This document shows, one piece after another, positions 34,958 through 42,031 of a stretch of 62,356 nucleotides of DNA. Every line of letters starts with the position of its first letter. Position 1 is the stretch's first letter. The position numbers and the translations under genes are program-made. This stretch comes from an uncultured Muribaculaceae bacterium (lineage in GTDB: Bacteria; Bacteroidota; Bacteroidia; Bacteroidales; Muribaculaceae): assembly GCA_910577465.1 (NCBI GenBank), contig CAJTMM010000004.1, positions 1 to 62,356 of the forward strand, in the 5' to 3' direction. The notes under the pieces were generated by a model that was not told the origin of the DNA, made no database searches, and saw only the letters and a list, made by a program, of their open reading frames with translations.

Positions 34958-37228
34958 ATGACACCTGCCACCATACTTCTTGCGGCGGTCGAACCAGCGC
35001 ATCAGGCCGCGCAGCTCGACATACAGAGTCTCATCTCCGACCTTGCCTTCATACTCATACTCGGAGCCGTAACCACCGTATTCTTCAAATGGATAAAACA
35101 GCCGGTGGTACTCGGTTACATAGTGGCAGGATTTCTCGCAAGCCCCAATTTCGTGTACCTGCCGTCGGTAACAACCGAAAGCAACATCGATTTCTGGGCG
35201 CAGATAGGCATCGTGGTGCTGCTGTTCTCACTGGGTCTCGAATTCAGCTTCAAAAAACTGCTCAACGCCGGCGGTTCGGCTGTTGTCACAGCACTTATAA
35301 TAGTGATAGGCATGATGTGCGCCGGATTCTCTATAGGGCATCTGCTCGGATTCTCCAACATCAACAGCCTGTTTCTCGGCGGCATGCTCTCAATGTCATC
35401 CACCACCATTATCATAAAAGCGTTCAATGACCTCAATCTCAGCCATAAGAAATTTGCATCGCTCGTATTTGCCGTACTGATAGTCGAGGACCTGTTTGCC
35501 GTGTTGATGATGGTGATACTGTCATCGATTGCCATCAATGACAGCGTCGAAGGGGTCGACCTGCTCAAAAGCGTGAGCAAGCTCGGATTCTTCCTCATAA
35601 TGTGGTTTGCCGTAGGTGTGTTCCTGCTCCCCTCCATGCTCAACGGCACACGCAGGTTTCTCAATAGCGAGACACTGCTCATCGTATCCATGGGGCTATG
35701 TCTGGGCATGGCGGTATTTTCGGTCTACTGCGGATTCTCACTCGCATTAGGAGCATTTGTCATGGGCTCCATACTGGCAGGGACAAGCTTTGCCGAACGC
35801 ATAGAACATGTCACACAGCCCGTCAAGGACCTGTTCGGCTCGGTATTCTTTATCTCAGTGGGCATGATGGTCAATCCCGAAATTATCGTGCACTACTGGA
35901 CACCTATATTAATATTATCGGCAGTGGTTATTGTAGGCATGATTCTTTTCGGCACATTCGGTATGCTCGTCACCGGCCAGCCACTGAAGGTAGCCATGGA
36001 ATCGGGATTTTCACTTACACAGATCGGCGAATTCGCTTTCATCATAGCCACGTTGGGTATGCAACTCGGCGTACTCGACTCCACCATCTACCCCATAGTG
36101 GTGGCAGTCTCGGTACTCACCACATTCACCACACCATACTTCATACGCATGGCAGACCCCGCCTACAACTTCGTGGCGCGGCACCTCCCCGGCAAACTGC
36201 ATTTCCTAATCGAACGATACTCTAAGAACGCCAGCACCGAGAGCGAAACCGGCATACTATGGCGCTCACTGCTCAAACGTTACCTTTGGCGCATACTGCT
36301 TTACTCATCAGTACTGATTGCCATATCCATGATATCACGCCAATGGCTGCTGCCACTCACCACATCATTCAGCCCCTCATGGGGTAAGTTGCTGTGCGCG
36401 TTCATTACATTGGCGGCAATGGCTCCCTTCCTGCTCGCCATGTCATATCCGGCATCGAAGAAAACGGAACGCCAACGTCTCATCAGCGCCAACGCCCACT
36501 TCGACGTACCGCTCATAGTCATGACCATATTCCGACTGCTGCTCGCGCTCGTATTCATCACCTACACCCTGACAGCCATCTACTCATGGAGCGTGGGCAT
36601 CACCTTCGGAGTGGCAATATTCATACTCATCGTATTCGTATTCTCCAAACGCGTACGCCGGCGCATGAGCTCCATCGAAACAAAATTCCTCAACAACCTC
36701 AACGAGCGTGAACTGCGACGTAGCGGCCGCAACAACAATCTTGTCAGCAACCTCCACCTCGCATTCATGAACGTAGGCTATGCCTGTCCGTTTGTAGGCG
36801 AACGGCTCATGGACTCCGGTCTGCGCTCACGCTACGGAGTGAGCATAGCATCCATACAGCGCGGCACACATTTGCTGCCGGTACCCTCCGGCGATACCCG
36901 AGTATTTCCCGGCGACGTCATAGGCGTCATAGGCACAGACGAAGACATACAGGCACTGTTACCGGTAGTCGAGGCACAGGCAGACGACTCCGCCCCCGAC
37001 AATTTGCGTGCCTCCGACCTAAAACTGAAATCCGTGCAACTATCCGATACATCACCGCTCGTAGGCGTCAGCGTAGCCGATTCACAGCTGTCAGGACGCT
37101 ACTCGGCTCTGTTGGTAAGCGTGATGCGCGACGACAAATATTTCACACCCGATGCCGACACAGTGTTCCGTCCGCACGACGTATTGTGGATGGTATGCAA
37201 TCCCACAATAATTCCATCGCTCAAATAG
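34958..37228 (+). CDS. CPA2-type cation:proton antiporter with two TrkA-C domains
   Basis: A 756-residue inner-membrane antiporter of the Kef/CPA2 type. The first 400 residues hold the exchanger domain (about 12 helices, with VVLLFSLGLEFSFKKLL and LGAFVMGSILAGTSFA). Further helices lie at about 440-560. The cytoplasmic tail contains two RCK/TrkA-C domains (about 600-690 and 690-756; GDVIGVIGTDEDIQAL and DVLWMVCNP), which usually sense ligands. No full NAD-binding TrkA-N domain is present. Ion (K+ or Na+) not determinable from sequence. Downstream of mgtC. Confidence 0.85.
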   Translation: MTPATILLAAVEPAHQAAQLDIQSLISDLAFILILGAVTTVFFKWIKQPVVLGYIVAGFLASPNFVYLPSVTTESNIDFWAQIGIVVLLFSLGLEFSFKKLLNAGGSAVVTALIIVIGMMCAGFSIGHLLGFSNINSLFLGGMLSMSSTTIIIKAFNDLNLSHKKFASLVFAVLIVEDLFAVLMMVILSSIAINDSVEGVDLLKSVSKLGFFLIMWFAVGVFLLPSMLNGTRRFLNSETLLIVSMGLCLGMAVFSVYCGFSLALGAFVMGSILAGTSFAERIEHVTQPVKDLFGSVFFISVGMMVNPEIIVHYWTPILILSAVVIVGMILFGTFGMLVTGQPLKVAMESGFSLTQIGEFAFIIATLGMQLGVLDSTIYPIVVAVSVLTTFTTPYFIRMADPAYNFVARHLPGKLHFLIERYSKNASTESETGILWRSLLKRYLWRILLYSSVLIAISMISRQWLLPLTTSFSPSWGKLLCAFITLAAMAPFLLAMSYPASKKTERQRLISANAHFDVPLIVMTIFRLLLALVFITYTLTAIYSWSVGITFGVAIFILIVFVFSKRVRRRMSSIETKFLNNLNERELRRSGRNNNLVSNLHLAFMNVGYACPFVGERLMDSGLRSRYGVSIASIQRGTHLLPVPSGDTRVFPGDVIGVIGTDEDIQALLPVVEAQADDSAPDNLRASDLKLKSVQLSDTSPLVGVSVADSQLSGRYSALLVSVMRDDKYFTPDADTVFRPHDVLWMVCNPTIIPSLK

Positions 37229-37230
37229 CC

Positions 37231-37273
37231 GGGCATTTCTGATTTTTATGTAACTTTGCAATCAGAAATTCCC
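37231..37273. promoter_or_regulatory. guaA promoter enclosed by an inverted repeat
   Basis: ATTTCTGATT (37235-37244) and AATCAGAAAT (37260-37269) are perfect inverted repeats, extended by GGG/CCC (37231-37233 and 37271-37273). Between them lies TAACTTTG (37251-37258), a -7 element. The arrangement could be an operator for a repressor that covers the promoter and start site of guaA, or a terminator-like hairpin for the antiporter gene; no T tract follows, which favours the operator. The GuaA start is 18 bases further on. Confidence 0.6.
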
Positions 37274-37290
37274 TACTTCAAATATTATTT

Positions 37291-38814
37291 ATGCAGGAAA
37301 AGATTATCATTCTTGACTTCGGCTCGCAGACCACCCAGCTCATAGGGCGGCGCGTGCGCGAACTCAACATGTATTGCGAAATCGTACCCTACAACAAGTT
37401 CCCCCACTCCGACCCGTCGGTGATCGGGGTAATCCTGTCCGGTTCGCCATTTTCCGTCTACGACGAAAAAGCGTTCAAAATCGAGCTTGACACCATCCGC
37501 GGCAAATACCCCATACTCGGTATATGCTACGGAGCGCAGTTCATGGCATACGTCAATGGCGGAACCGTGGAGCCAGCCAACAGCCGTGAATACGGACGTG
37601 CCCTGCTCACCACCATCGACACCACCAATCCCTTGCTCAAAGGCATTGAGCCGGGAAGCCAAGTGTGGATGAGCCATGGCGACACCATCACATCGCTTCC
37701 GGAAGGATTCAACATCATTGCATCTACCGAACAAGTGCCCGTGGCAGCATATCAGGCACAAGGTGAAAAACTATGGGGCGTGCAGTTCCACCCCGAAGTC
37801 TACCACAGCACTTGCGGCACACAGTTGTTGCGCAACTTCGTTGTCGACATCTGCGGTGGTAAGCAGGACTGGAGCGCGGCATCATTCATCGAATCCACCG
37901 TCGCACAGCTCAAGCAGCAGCTTGGCGATGACAAGGTGGTGCTCGGTCTCAGTGGCGGTGTCGACTCCTCAGTAGCTGCCGTTCTTCTCAACAAAGCCAT
38001 AGGCAAGAACCTCACCTGCATATTCGTAGACCACGGTATGCTCCGCAAAAACGAATTCACCGACGTGCTACGCGACTACGAAGTACTCGGTCTGAATGTA
38101 ATCGGTGTCGACGCATCCCGGAAATTCTTCTCGGAACTCGCCGGTGTCACCGACCCCGAGAAGAAACGCAAAATCATAGGCAAAGGATTCATTGAAGTAT
38201 TCGACGAGGAAGCCCACAAACTTTCCGATGTGAAATGGCTCGGACAAGGCACCATATACCCCGACTGTATCGAATCACTCTCCATCACCGGCACCACCAT
38301 CAAGAGCCATCACAACGTGGGAGGACTCCCTGAGAAGATGAACCTGAAACTGTGCGAACCGTTACGTCTATTGTTTAAAGACGAAGTACGCGCCGTGGGA
38401 CGTGAGCTCGGCATGCCCGAACACCTCATCACACGCCATCCATTCCCCGGACCGGGACTTGCAGTGAGAATACTCGGCGACATCACTCCCGAGAAAGTAC
38501 AGATTCTTCAGGAAGCCGACCATATATTCATACAAGGATTGCGCGACTGGGGACTGTACGACAAAGTATGGCAAGCCGGTGTGATACTGCTGCCCGTACA
38601 GAGTGTTGGCGTGATGGGCGATGAACGCACCTACGAACGTGCCGTAGCACTCCGCGCTGTAACATCCACGGATGCCATGACCGCCGACTGGGCACACCTG
38701 CCTTACGACTTCCTTGCCGAGGTGTCAAACAAAATCATCAACACCGTCCGCGGCGTCAACCGCGTGACCTACGACATCTCCTCCAAGCCACCGGCAACCA
38801 TCGAATGGGAATAA
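37291..38814 (+). CDS. guaA: GMP synthase (glutamine-hydrolysing)
   Basis: GuaA (507 aa) converts XMP to GMP. The class I amidotransferase domain has IILDFGSQ at 6-13, nucleophile Cys79 in GICYGAQ and the FHPEV triad histidine region. The synthetase domain carries the PP-loop GLSGGVDSS, GTIYPDCIES and HNVGGLPEKM; the C-terminal dimer domain ends TISKPPATIEWE-like (SSKPPATIEWE). The 3' end is notable: its last codons and everything to about 120 bases beyond recur 1.7 kb downstream. Otherwise complete and normal in length. Confidence 0.97.
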   Translation: MQEKIIILDFGSQTTQLIGRRVRELNMYCEIVPYNKFPHSDPSVIGVILSGSPFSVYDEKAFKIELDTIRGKYPILGICYGAQFMAYVNGGTVEPANSREYGRALLTTIDTTNPLLKGIEPGSQVWMSHGDTITSLPEGFNIIASTEQVPVAAYQAQGEKLWGVQFHPEVYHSTCGTQLLRNFVVDICGGKQDWSAASFIESTVAQLKQQLGDDKVVLGLSGGVDSSVAAVLLNKAIGKNLTCIFVDHGMLRKNEFTDVLRDYEVLGLNVIGVDASRKFFSELAGVTDPEKKRKIIGKGFIEVFDEEAHKLSDVKWLGQGTIYPDCIESLSITGTTIKSHHNVGGLPEKMNLKLCEPLRLLFKDEVRAVGRELGMPEHLITRHPFPGPGLAVRILGDITPEKVQILQEADHIFIQGLRDWGLYDKVWQAGVILLPVQSVGVMGDERTYERAVALRAVTSTDAMTADWAHLPYDFLAEVSNKIINTVRGVNRVTYDISSKPPATIEWE

Positions 38815-38937
38815 CCAATCGCATTCATAATCAACCCATTAGTCACTCTTGCATGCAGGAGTGACTTTTTTTATTGCGTTCTTAAAAATCGGACAAATCT
38901 ATCAACCGTACGAATTTAAAACTCTGTTTCTGACCAT
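38800..38937 (+). repeat. Direct repeat copy 1: guaA 3' end plus terminator
   Basis: About 138 bases from the last guaA codons (ATCGAATGGGAATAA) through the terminator and on to CTCTGTTTCTGACCAT. It matches 40512-40648 with about 11 substitutions and one 1-base gap (about 91% identity). The two copies bracket a 1.7-kb cassette, as expected of attachment-site duplications at guaA 3' ends. Confidence 0.9.
38841..38872 (+). terminator. Terminator of guaA (inside repeat copy 1)
   Basis: AGTCACTC (38841-38848) pairs with GAGTGACT (38859-38866); the loop contains TGCATGCA. It is followed by seven T. The same structure is kept in repeat copy 2. Confidence 0.9.
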
Positions 38938-38972
38938 AAAATTCACTTGTCGCTAAAATATCATTCAACTCC

Positions 38973-39004
38973 TTGGTTACTTTACAAAATTTTTCTTATT
39001 TTTG
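38973..39004 (+). promoter_or_regulatory. Promoter of the structured leader RNA
   Basis: TTG at 38973-38975, 21 bases, then TATTTTTG at 38997-39004: a good Bacteroidetes promoter, directly after repeat copy 1. The transcript would start near 39009. Confidence 0.7.
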
Positions 39005-39008
39005 CGAC

Positions 39009-39232
39009 ACTTAACGCACGACTTGCGCTAAGTCCTACATATTGAAAGCGTTTCGCTCTTTCTGACAGTGAATCTGGACAATTCATGGCAACAGAAAGCA
39101 TGGACGCTCTTCTTAGGTGTGACTTTATGTATCACTACATATCGACTGCCTAAGTGTGAGCATATATGACTATGTTGCCAGGGCAGTCCAGAGCCTACTG
39201 TAATAGTCGAACAAGGCTCACACTTTCTTTTT
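39009..39232 (+). ncRNA. Candidate bistable leader or 6S-like RNA ahead of the cassette genes
   Basis: About 225 nt without a gene. Fold A is one long rod: ACAGT 39065-39069 with 39197-39201; TCTGGAC 39073-39079 with GTCCAGA 39186-39192; TGGCAAC 39086-39092 with GTTGCCA 39174-39180; then an internal loop of about 19 nt on each side; then CTTAGG 39112-39117 with CCTAAG 39149-39154 and GTGA/TCAC. Fold B uses overlapping bases: AAGTGTGAGC 39152-39161 with GCTCACACTT 39216-39225 and GACTAT 39168-39173 with ATAGTC 39203-39208, followed by TTTCTTTTT. The folds exclude each other, as in attenuators. The open central bubble also recalls 6S RNA. A 5' hairpin lies at 39009-39033. Confidence 0.6.
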
Positions 39233-39312
39233 GTAGTGTTATTATAGTGTATAAAAAAATCAACATGCGATTCCTGAGCCTTGTCTCGCAACAAACTAAT
39301 AATTATCATATT

Positions 39313-39855
39313 ATGAAAAAGTTATTGTTTTGCTTGTGTGCAATGGCTATGTCTCTGACCACATTTGCCCAAAAAGGTGAATCACGGGTTGGTATCAACC
39401 TCAACGCATCTCCCCTGATGGAGGACGGCGTATCTCTCACCAACTTCGGCTTAGCCGCCAAGTATCAGTATGGCCTTACCGACCATGTCCGCTTGGAGGG
39501 TGTTGCAGGTTACGACTTCAAGGCTAAAGGCGCAAGCCTGTTTGAGGTGGGTGCTAACGTTCACTATCTGTTCAAAATCGGCGAGAAAATCAACGTTTAC
39601 CCACTTGCAGGTATCGGATATGCCAACATCAAGGGGGTCGTTACAAAATCAGAGGTTGAGGGAATAACCCGAGAATCCGACAATGATGATGAGGAGGTTG
39701 GAAGTTCATCAATGAATAAGTTCTATTACAACCTTGGTGCAGGTGCGGAATATGCCCTGACAGATCGTTTAAATGTTGGCGTTGAAATAAAATGGCAAGG
39801 TATCAAATGGTTCAACCGCCTGCCTATCTCCATCGGTGTATCATATAAATTCTAA
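39313..39855 (+). CDS. Small outer-membrane beta-barrel protein
   Basis: A 180-residue exported protein. After a signal peptide (MKKLLFCLCAMAMSLTTFAQ) it forms an eight-strand-type barrel typical of the porin/OmpA-like small barrels: YQYGLTDHVRLEGVAGYDF, VGANVHYLFKIGEKINVYPLAGIGYAN, and the ending LPISIGVSYKF with the terminal aromatic residue. An acidic loop (ESDNDDEEVGSSS) sits in the middle. Function unknown. I start at the ATG giving this signal peptide; upstream in-frame ATGs lie within the structured leader. It is in the cassette bracketed by guaA-end repeats, 12 bases ahead of a lipoprotein gene. Confidence 0.82.
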   Translation: MKKLLFCLCAMAMSLTTFAQKGESRVGINLNASPLMEDGVSLTNFGLAAKYQYGLTDHVRLEGVAGYDFKAKGASLFEVGANVHYLFKIGEKINVYPLAGIGYANIKGVVTKSEVEGITRESDNDDEEVGSSSMNKFYYNLGAGAEYALTDRLNVGVEIKWQGIKWFNRLPISIGVSYKF

Positions 39856-39867
39856 AGAAGCCATACT

Positions 39868-40377
39868 ATGAAAAAGTATATACAAGCCTTGGCTACAATG
39901 CTGTTTGTGGCCGCTATCTCTCTCGGCTTCACATCATGTAGCAGTGACGATGACGAACCAGGCGGTGGCTCTTCCTATGGAAGTCTGACTGTCAATGGTC
40001 AGAAATGGGATGTCGGCTCCACCGTTCCCAATTACGATGAATCAGGCTTTTATTATATTGGTGTCTCAAAAAGTGGTGTCATGCATACCATTGCATGTTA
40101 CGAAGACCTTACTGAATATGAAGTAGGCGACGAAGTAACTCCCGCCTATCTTGTCCTTGGCACCGAAAACGCCGAATATTCTTATGAGGACGGAGAGGTA
40201 ACTGTTGTTAAGAAATCAGGCAAAAACATCACATTGAAGTTTGACAACTACACAGTAGCCTTTACTGGACTATTGGTTTCTGCTCTTGGAGATGGCCGCG
40301 GCCCTGATATTGCCAATGCCAATACTCTTGAAATGAATGGCACTGTGACATTTGTATATCACACATTGCCTGACTGA
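39868..40377 (+). CDS. Surface-type lipoprotein of unknown function
   Basis: A 169-residue lipoprotein. Lipobox Cys24 (LGFTSC) is followed directly by SSDDDEPGGG, which matches the Ser/acidic lipoprotein export signal that sends lipoproteins to the cell surface in Bacteroides. The mature part is a small beta-rich domain (YGSLTVNGQKWDVG..., IACYEDLTEYEVGD...) without a recognised family. It lies 12 bases after the barrel gene, so the pair is almost surely co-transcribed; partner function is a plausible guess. Lower GC than the chromosome around it. Confidence 0.75.
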   Translation: MKKYIQALATMLFVAAISLGFTSCSSDDDEPGGGSSYGSLTVNGQKWDVGSTVPNYDESGFYYIGVSKSGVMHTIACYEDLTEYEVGDEVTPAYLVLGTENAEYSYEDGEVTVVKKSGKNITLKFDNYTVAFTGLLVSALGDGRGPDIANANTLEMNGTVTFVYHTLPD

Positions 40378-40394
40378 TATTCATTATAAGACCG

Positions 40395-40432
40395 AATCAG
40401 ACACTTACCAGACTGTAGGTGTCTGATTTTTT
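40395..40432 (+). terminator. Terminator of the cassette genes
   Basis: AATCAGACAC (40395-40404) pairs with GTGTCTGATT (40419-40428), ten perfect pairs, followed by six T. It closes the barrel-lipoprotein pair before repeat copy 2. Confidence 0.9.
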
Positions 40433-40511
40433 GTCTCCAGTAAATGTCACCAGACTGCCAAGCCAATAATGCAACAACTTAAACCTTAATCTTATACATA
40501 TAATATCACTA

Positions 40512-40648
40512 ATCGAGTGGGAATAACCAAACACATTTATAATCAATACATTAGTCACTCTTGCATGCAGGAGTGACTTTTTTATTGCGTTCTTAAAAAT
40601 CGAGCAAATCAACCAACCGTACGAATTTAAAACTCTGTTTCTGAGCAT
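40512..40648 (+). repeat. Direct repeat copy 2: displaced guaA 3' end
   Basis: About 137 bases matching 38800-38937. The start reads ATCGAGTGGGAATAA, which encodes the same I-E-W-E-stop as guaA with a synonymous GAG, so the source was a real guaA end. The terminator hairpin is intact here too (AGTCACTC/GAGTGACT near 40553-40578). There is no guaA reading frame upstream of it. Confidence 0.9.
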
Positions 40649-40680
40649 TAACCCGCTTTAGAAATTCAAATTATATCTTA

Positions 40681-40712
40681 TTTGGTATTCATACATAGAA
40701 ACGTTATCTTTG
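40681..40712 (+). promoter_or_regulatory. Promoter of the acyltransferase gene
   Basis: TTTG at 40681-40684, 20 bases, TATCTTTG at 40705-40712: an ideal Bacteroidetes promoter. It implies a leader of about 180 bases before the ATG at 40896; I see no strong structure in that leader. It is just outside repeat copy 2. Confidence 0.8.
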
Positions 40713-40895
40713 CTATCAGTTAAATTATATAGTTATGCAACTGATTAATGACAACATACAGACTATGTAAAAGTCCAACCACTTTTTGAATTCATAACAA
40801 CCAATTCTAACCAACAACGTCTCAACTATCTGAGCAATAACCATGGAATTAACTTCTTAATATCCATTCGTTTTTAGTTTCTCAACCGCCAAACC

Positions 40896-41924
40896 ATGCC
40901 TACCCCCCCCAACAACTTCTCATCTAACAATCAGCCACTTACACAAATACATTCACTTAATGCCTTAAAATTATTTTGTGCATTTTTAGTGGTTCATTTA
41001 CACATTCCATCCATTTACCAATCGCTGATATTGCCACTTGGACACATAGCCGTTCCCATATTTTTCATAATCTCAGGCTACTTCATCTACGGTAAGTCTA
41101 ATAAATTAGACCCGAACAAACTACGCAGAACTGCTATAAAAATAGCCAAACTCATCATAGTCTCTCAATCAATCTACATCATTTATACTTTAGCAACCTC
41201 ATTTAGACATGAGGGAAGGCTTGATACTTTGCTTAGTTCTATAGGTTGGTTCTACACCATATTTTTCGGAAGTTGGTTCTCAGGGCCATTATGGTACCTA
41301 ACCGCATTCTTAGAAACCATTCTTTTCATATGGCTAATAGTGCGATTACGCGCCGAACGAATCTTGCCATACCTCATCCCTGTATGCTTACTGGCGCGAT
41401 GTCTGATGAAATTTTATTATTCGCATTATCCTACAGCCCCATATTTTTCTTGGATAGGCTACAACCTTATTACAGATGGCATTCCGTGTGTCATAATTGG
41501 CATGATGATACGCCGGTTCTTGCATCTCGCTCCTTCACAACGAATACTTTGTTTCATTACAGCGTTACTATTCATTACATTATATTTAAGCGGATACACG
41601 TTTGATATTTATAGCACTTGCATCCATCAGATATCAATATTTTTACTTGCTACATCAGCGTTCATTCTTGTCATAAGATATGAACCAAAACACAGATTAA
41701 CATTAATTTGCGCCAAATACGGCAAAGACAATTCAAGGGATATATATATCGGACATTCATTAATGGGAGTAATCGTGCGCAATCTCGTACCTGACTTTAT
41801 CTCAATAATAAATCCAATAGCAACATTTGCCATTACCCTATTGGGGTCTAAAATCTACAATTATATAAAGCAAACTCGTCCAATCAATCTCAATCTACTA
41901 TCCAAACGTATGAAACAATATTAA
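40896..41924 (+). CDS. Acyltransferase family 3 membrane protein
   Basis: A 342-residue integral membrane protein with about ten hydrophobic segments. The N-terminal block HSLNALKLFCAFLVVHLHIP with VPIFFIISGYFIYGKS, and WFSGPLWYLTAFLETILF further on, are characteristic of the acyltransferase 3 family, which O-acylates surface polysaccharides and lipids. IYIGHSLMGV near the end also fits. The gene is AT-rich compared with both sides, suggesting acquisition. It converges with rho and is separated from it by a shared terminator. The acceptor sugar is unknown. Confidence 0.85.
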   Translation: MPTPPNNFSSNNQPLTQIHSLNALKLFCAFLVVHLHIPSIYQSLILPLGHIAVPIFFIISGYFIYGKSNKLDPNKLRRTAIKIAKLIIVSQSIYIIYTLATSFRHEGRLDTLLSSIGWFYTIFFGSWFSGPLWYLTAFLETILFIWLIVRLRAERILPYLIPVCLLARCLMKFYYSHYPTAPYFSWIGYNLITDGIPCVIIGMMIRRFLHLAPSQRILCFITALLFITLYLSGYTFDIYSTCIHQISIFLLATSAFILVIRYEPKHRLTLICAKYGKDNSRDIYIGHSLMGVIVRNLVPDFISIINPIATFAITLLGSKIYNYIKQTRPINLNLLSKRMKQY

Positions 41925-41965
41925 AACCGCAAATACCTGCAGCACTGCAGCACTTTTACATACAA

Positions 41966-42003
41966 AAAGTATCGGACAACACGTGGGTGATGTCCGATAC
42001 TTT
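41966..42003. terminator. Bidirectional terminator between acyltransferase and rho
   Basis: AAAGTATCGGACA (41966-41978) pairs perfectly with TGTCCGATACTTT (41991-42003). On the minus strand it is followed by TTTTT, serving rho; on the plus strand it ends in TTTA, serving the acyltransferase gene. Confidence 0.85.
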
Positions 42004-42031
42004 ACTATATTATAGACAATTAATACACCTC

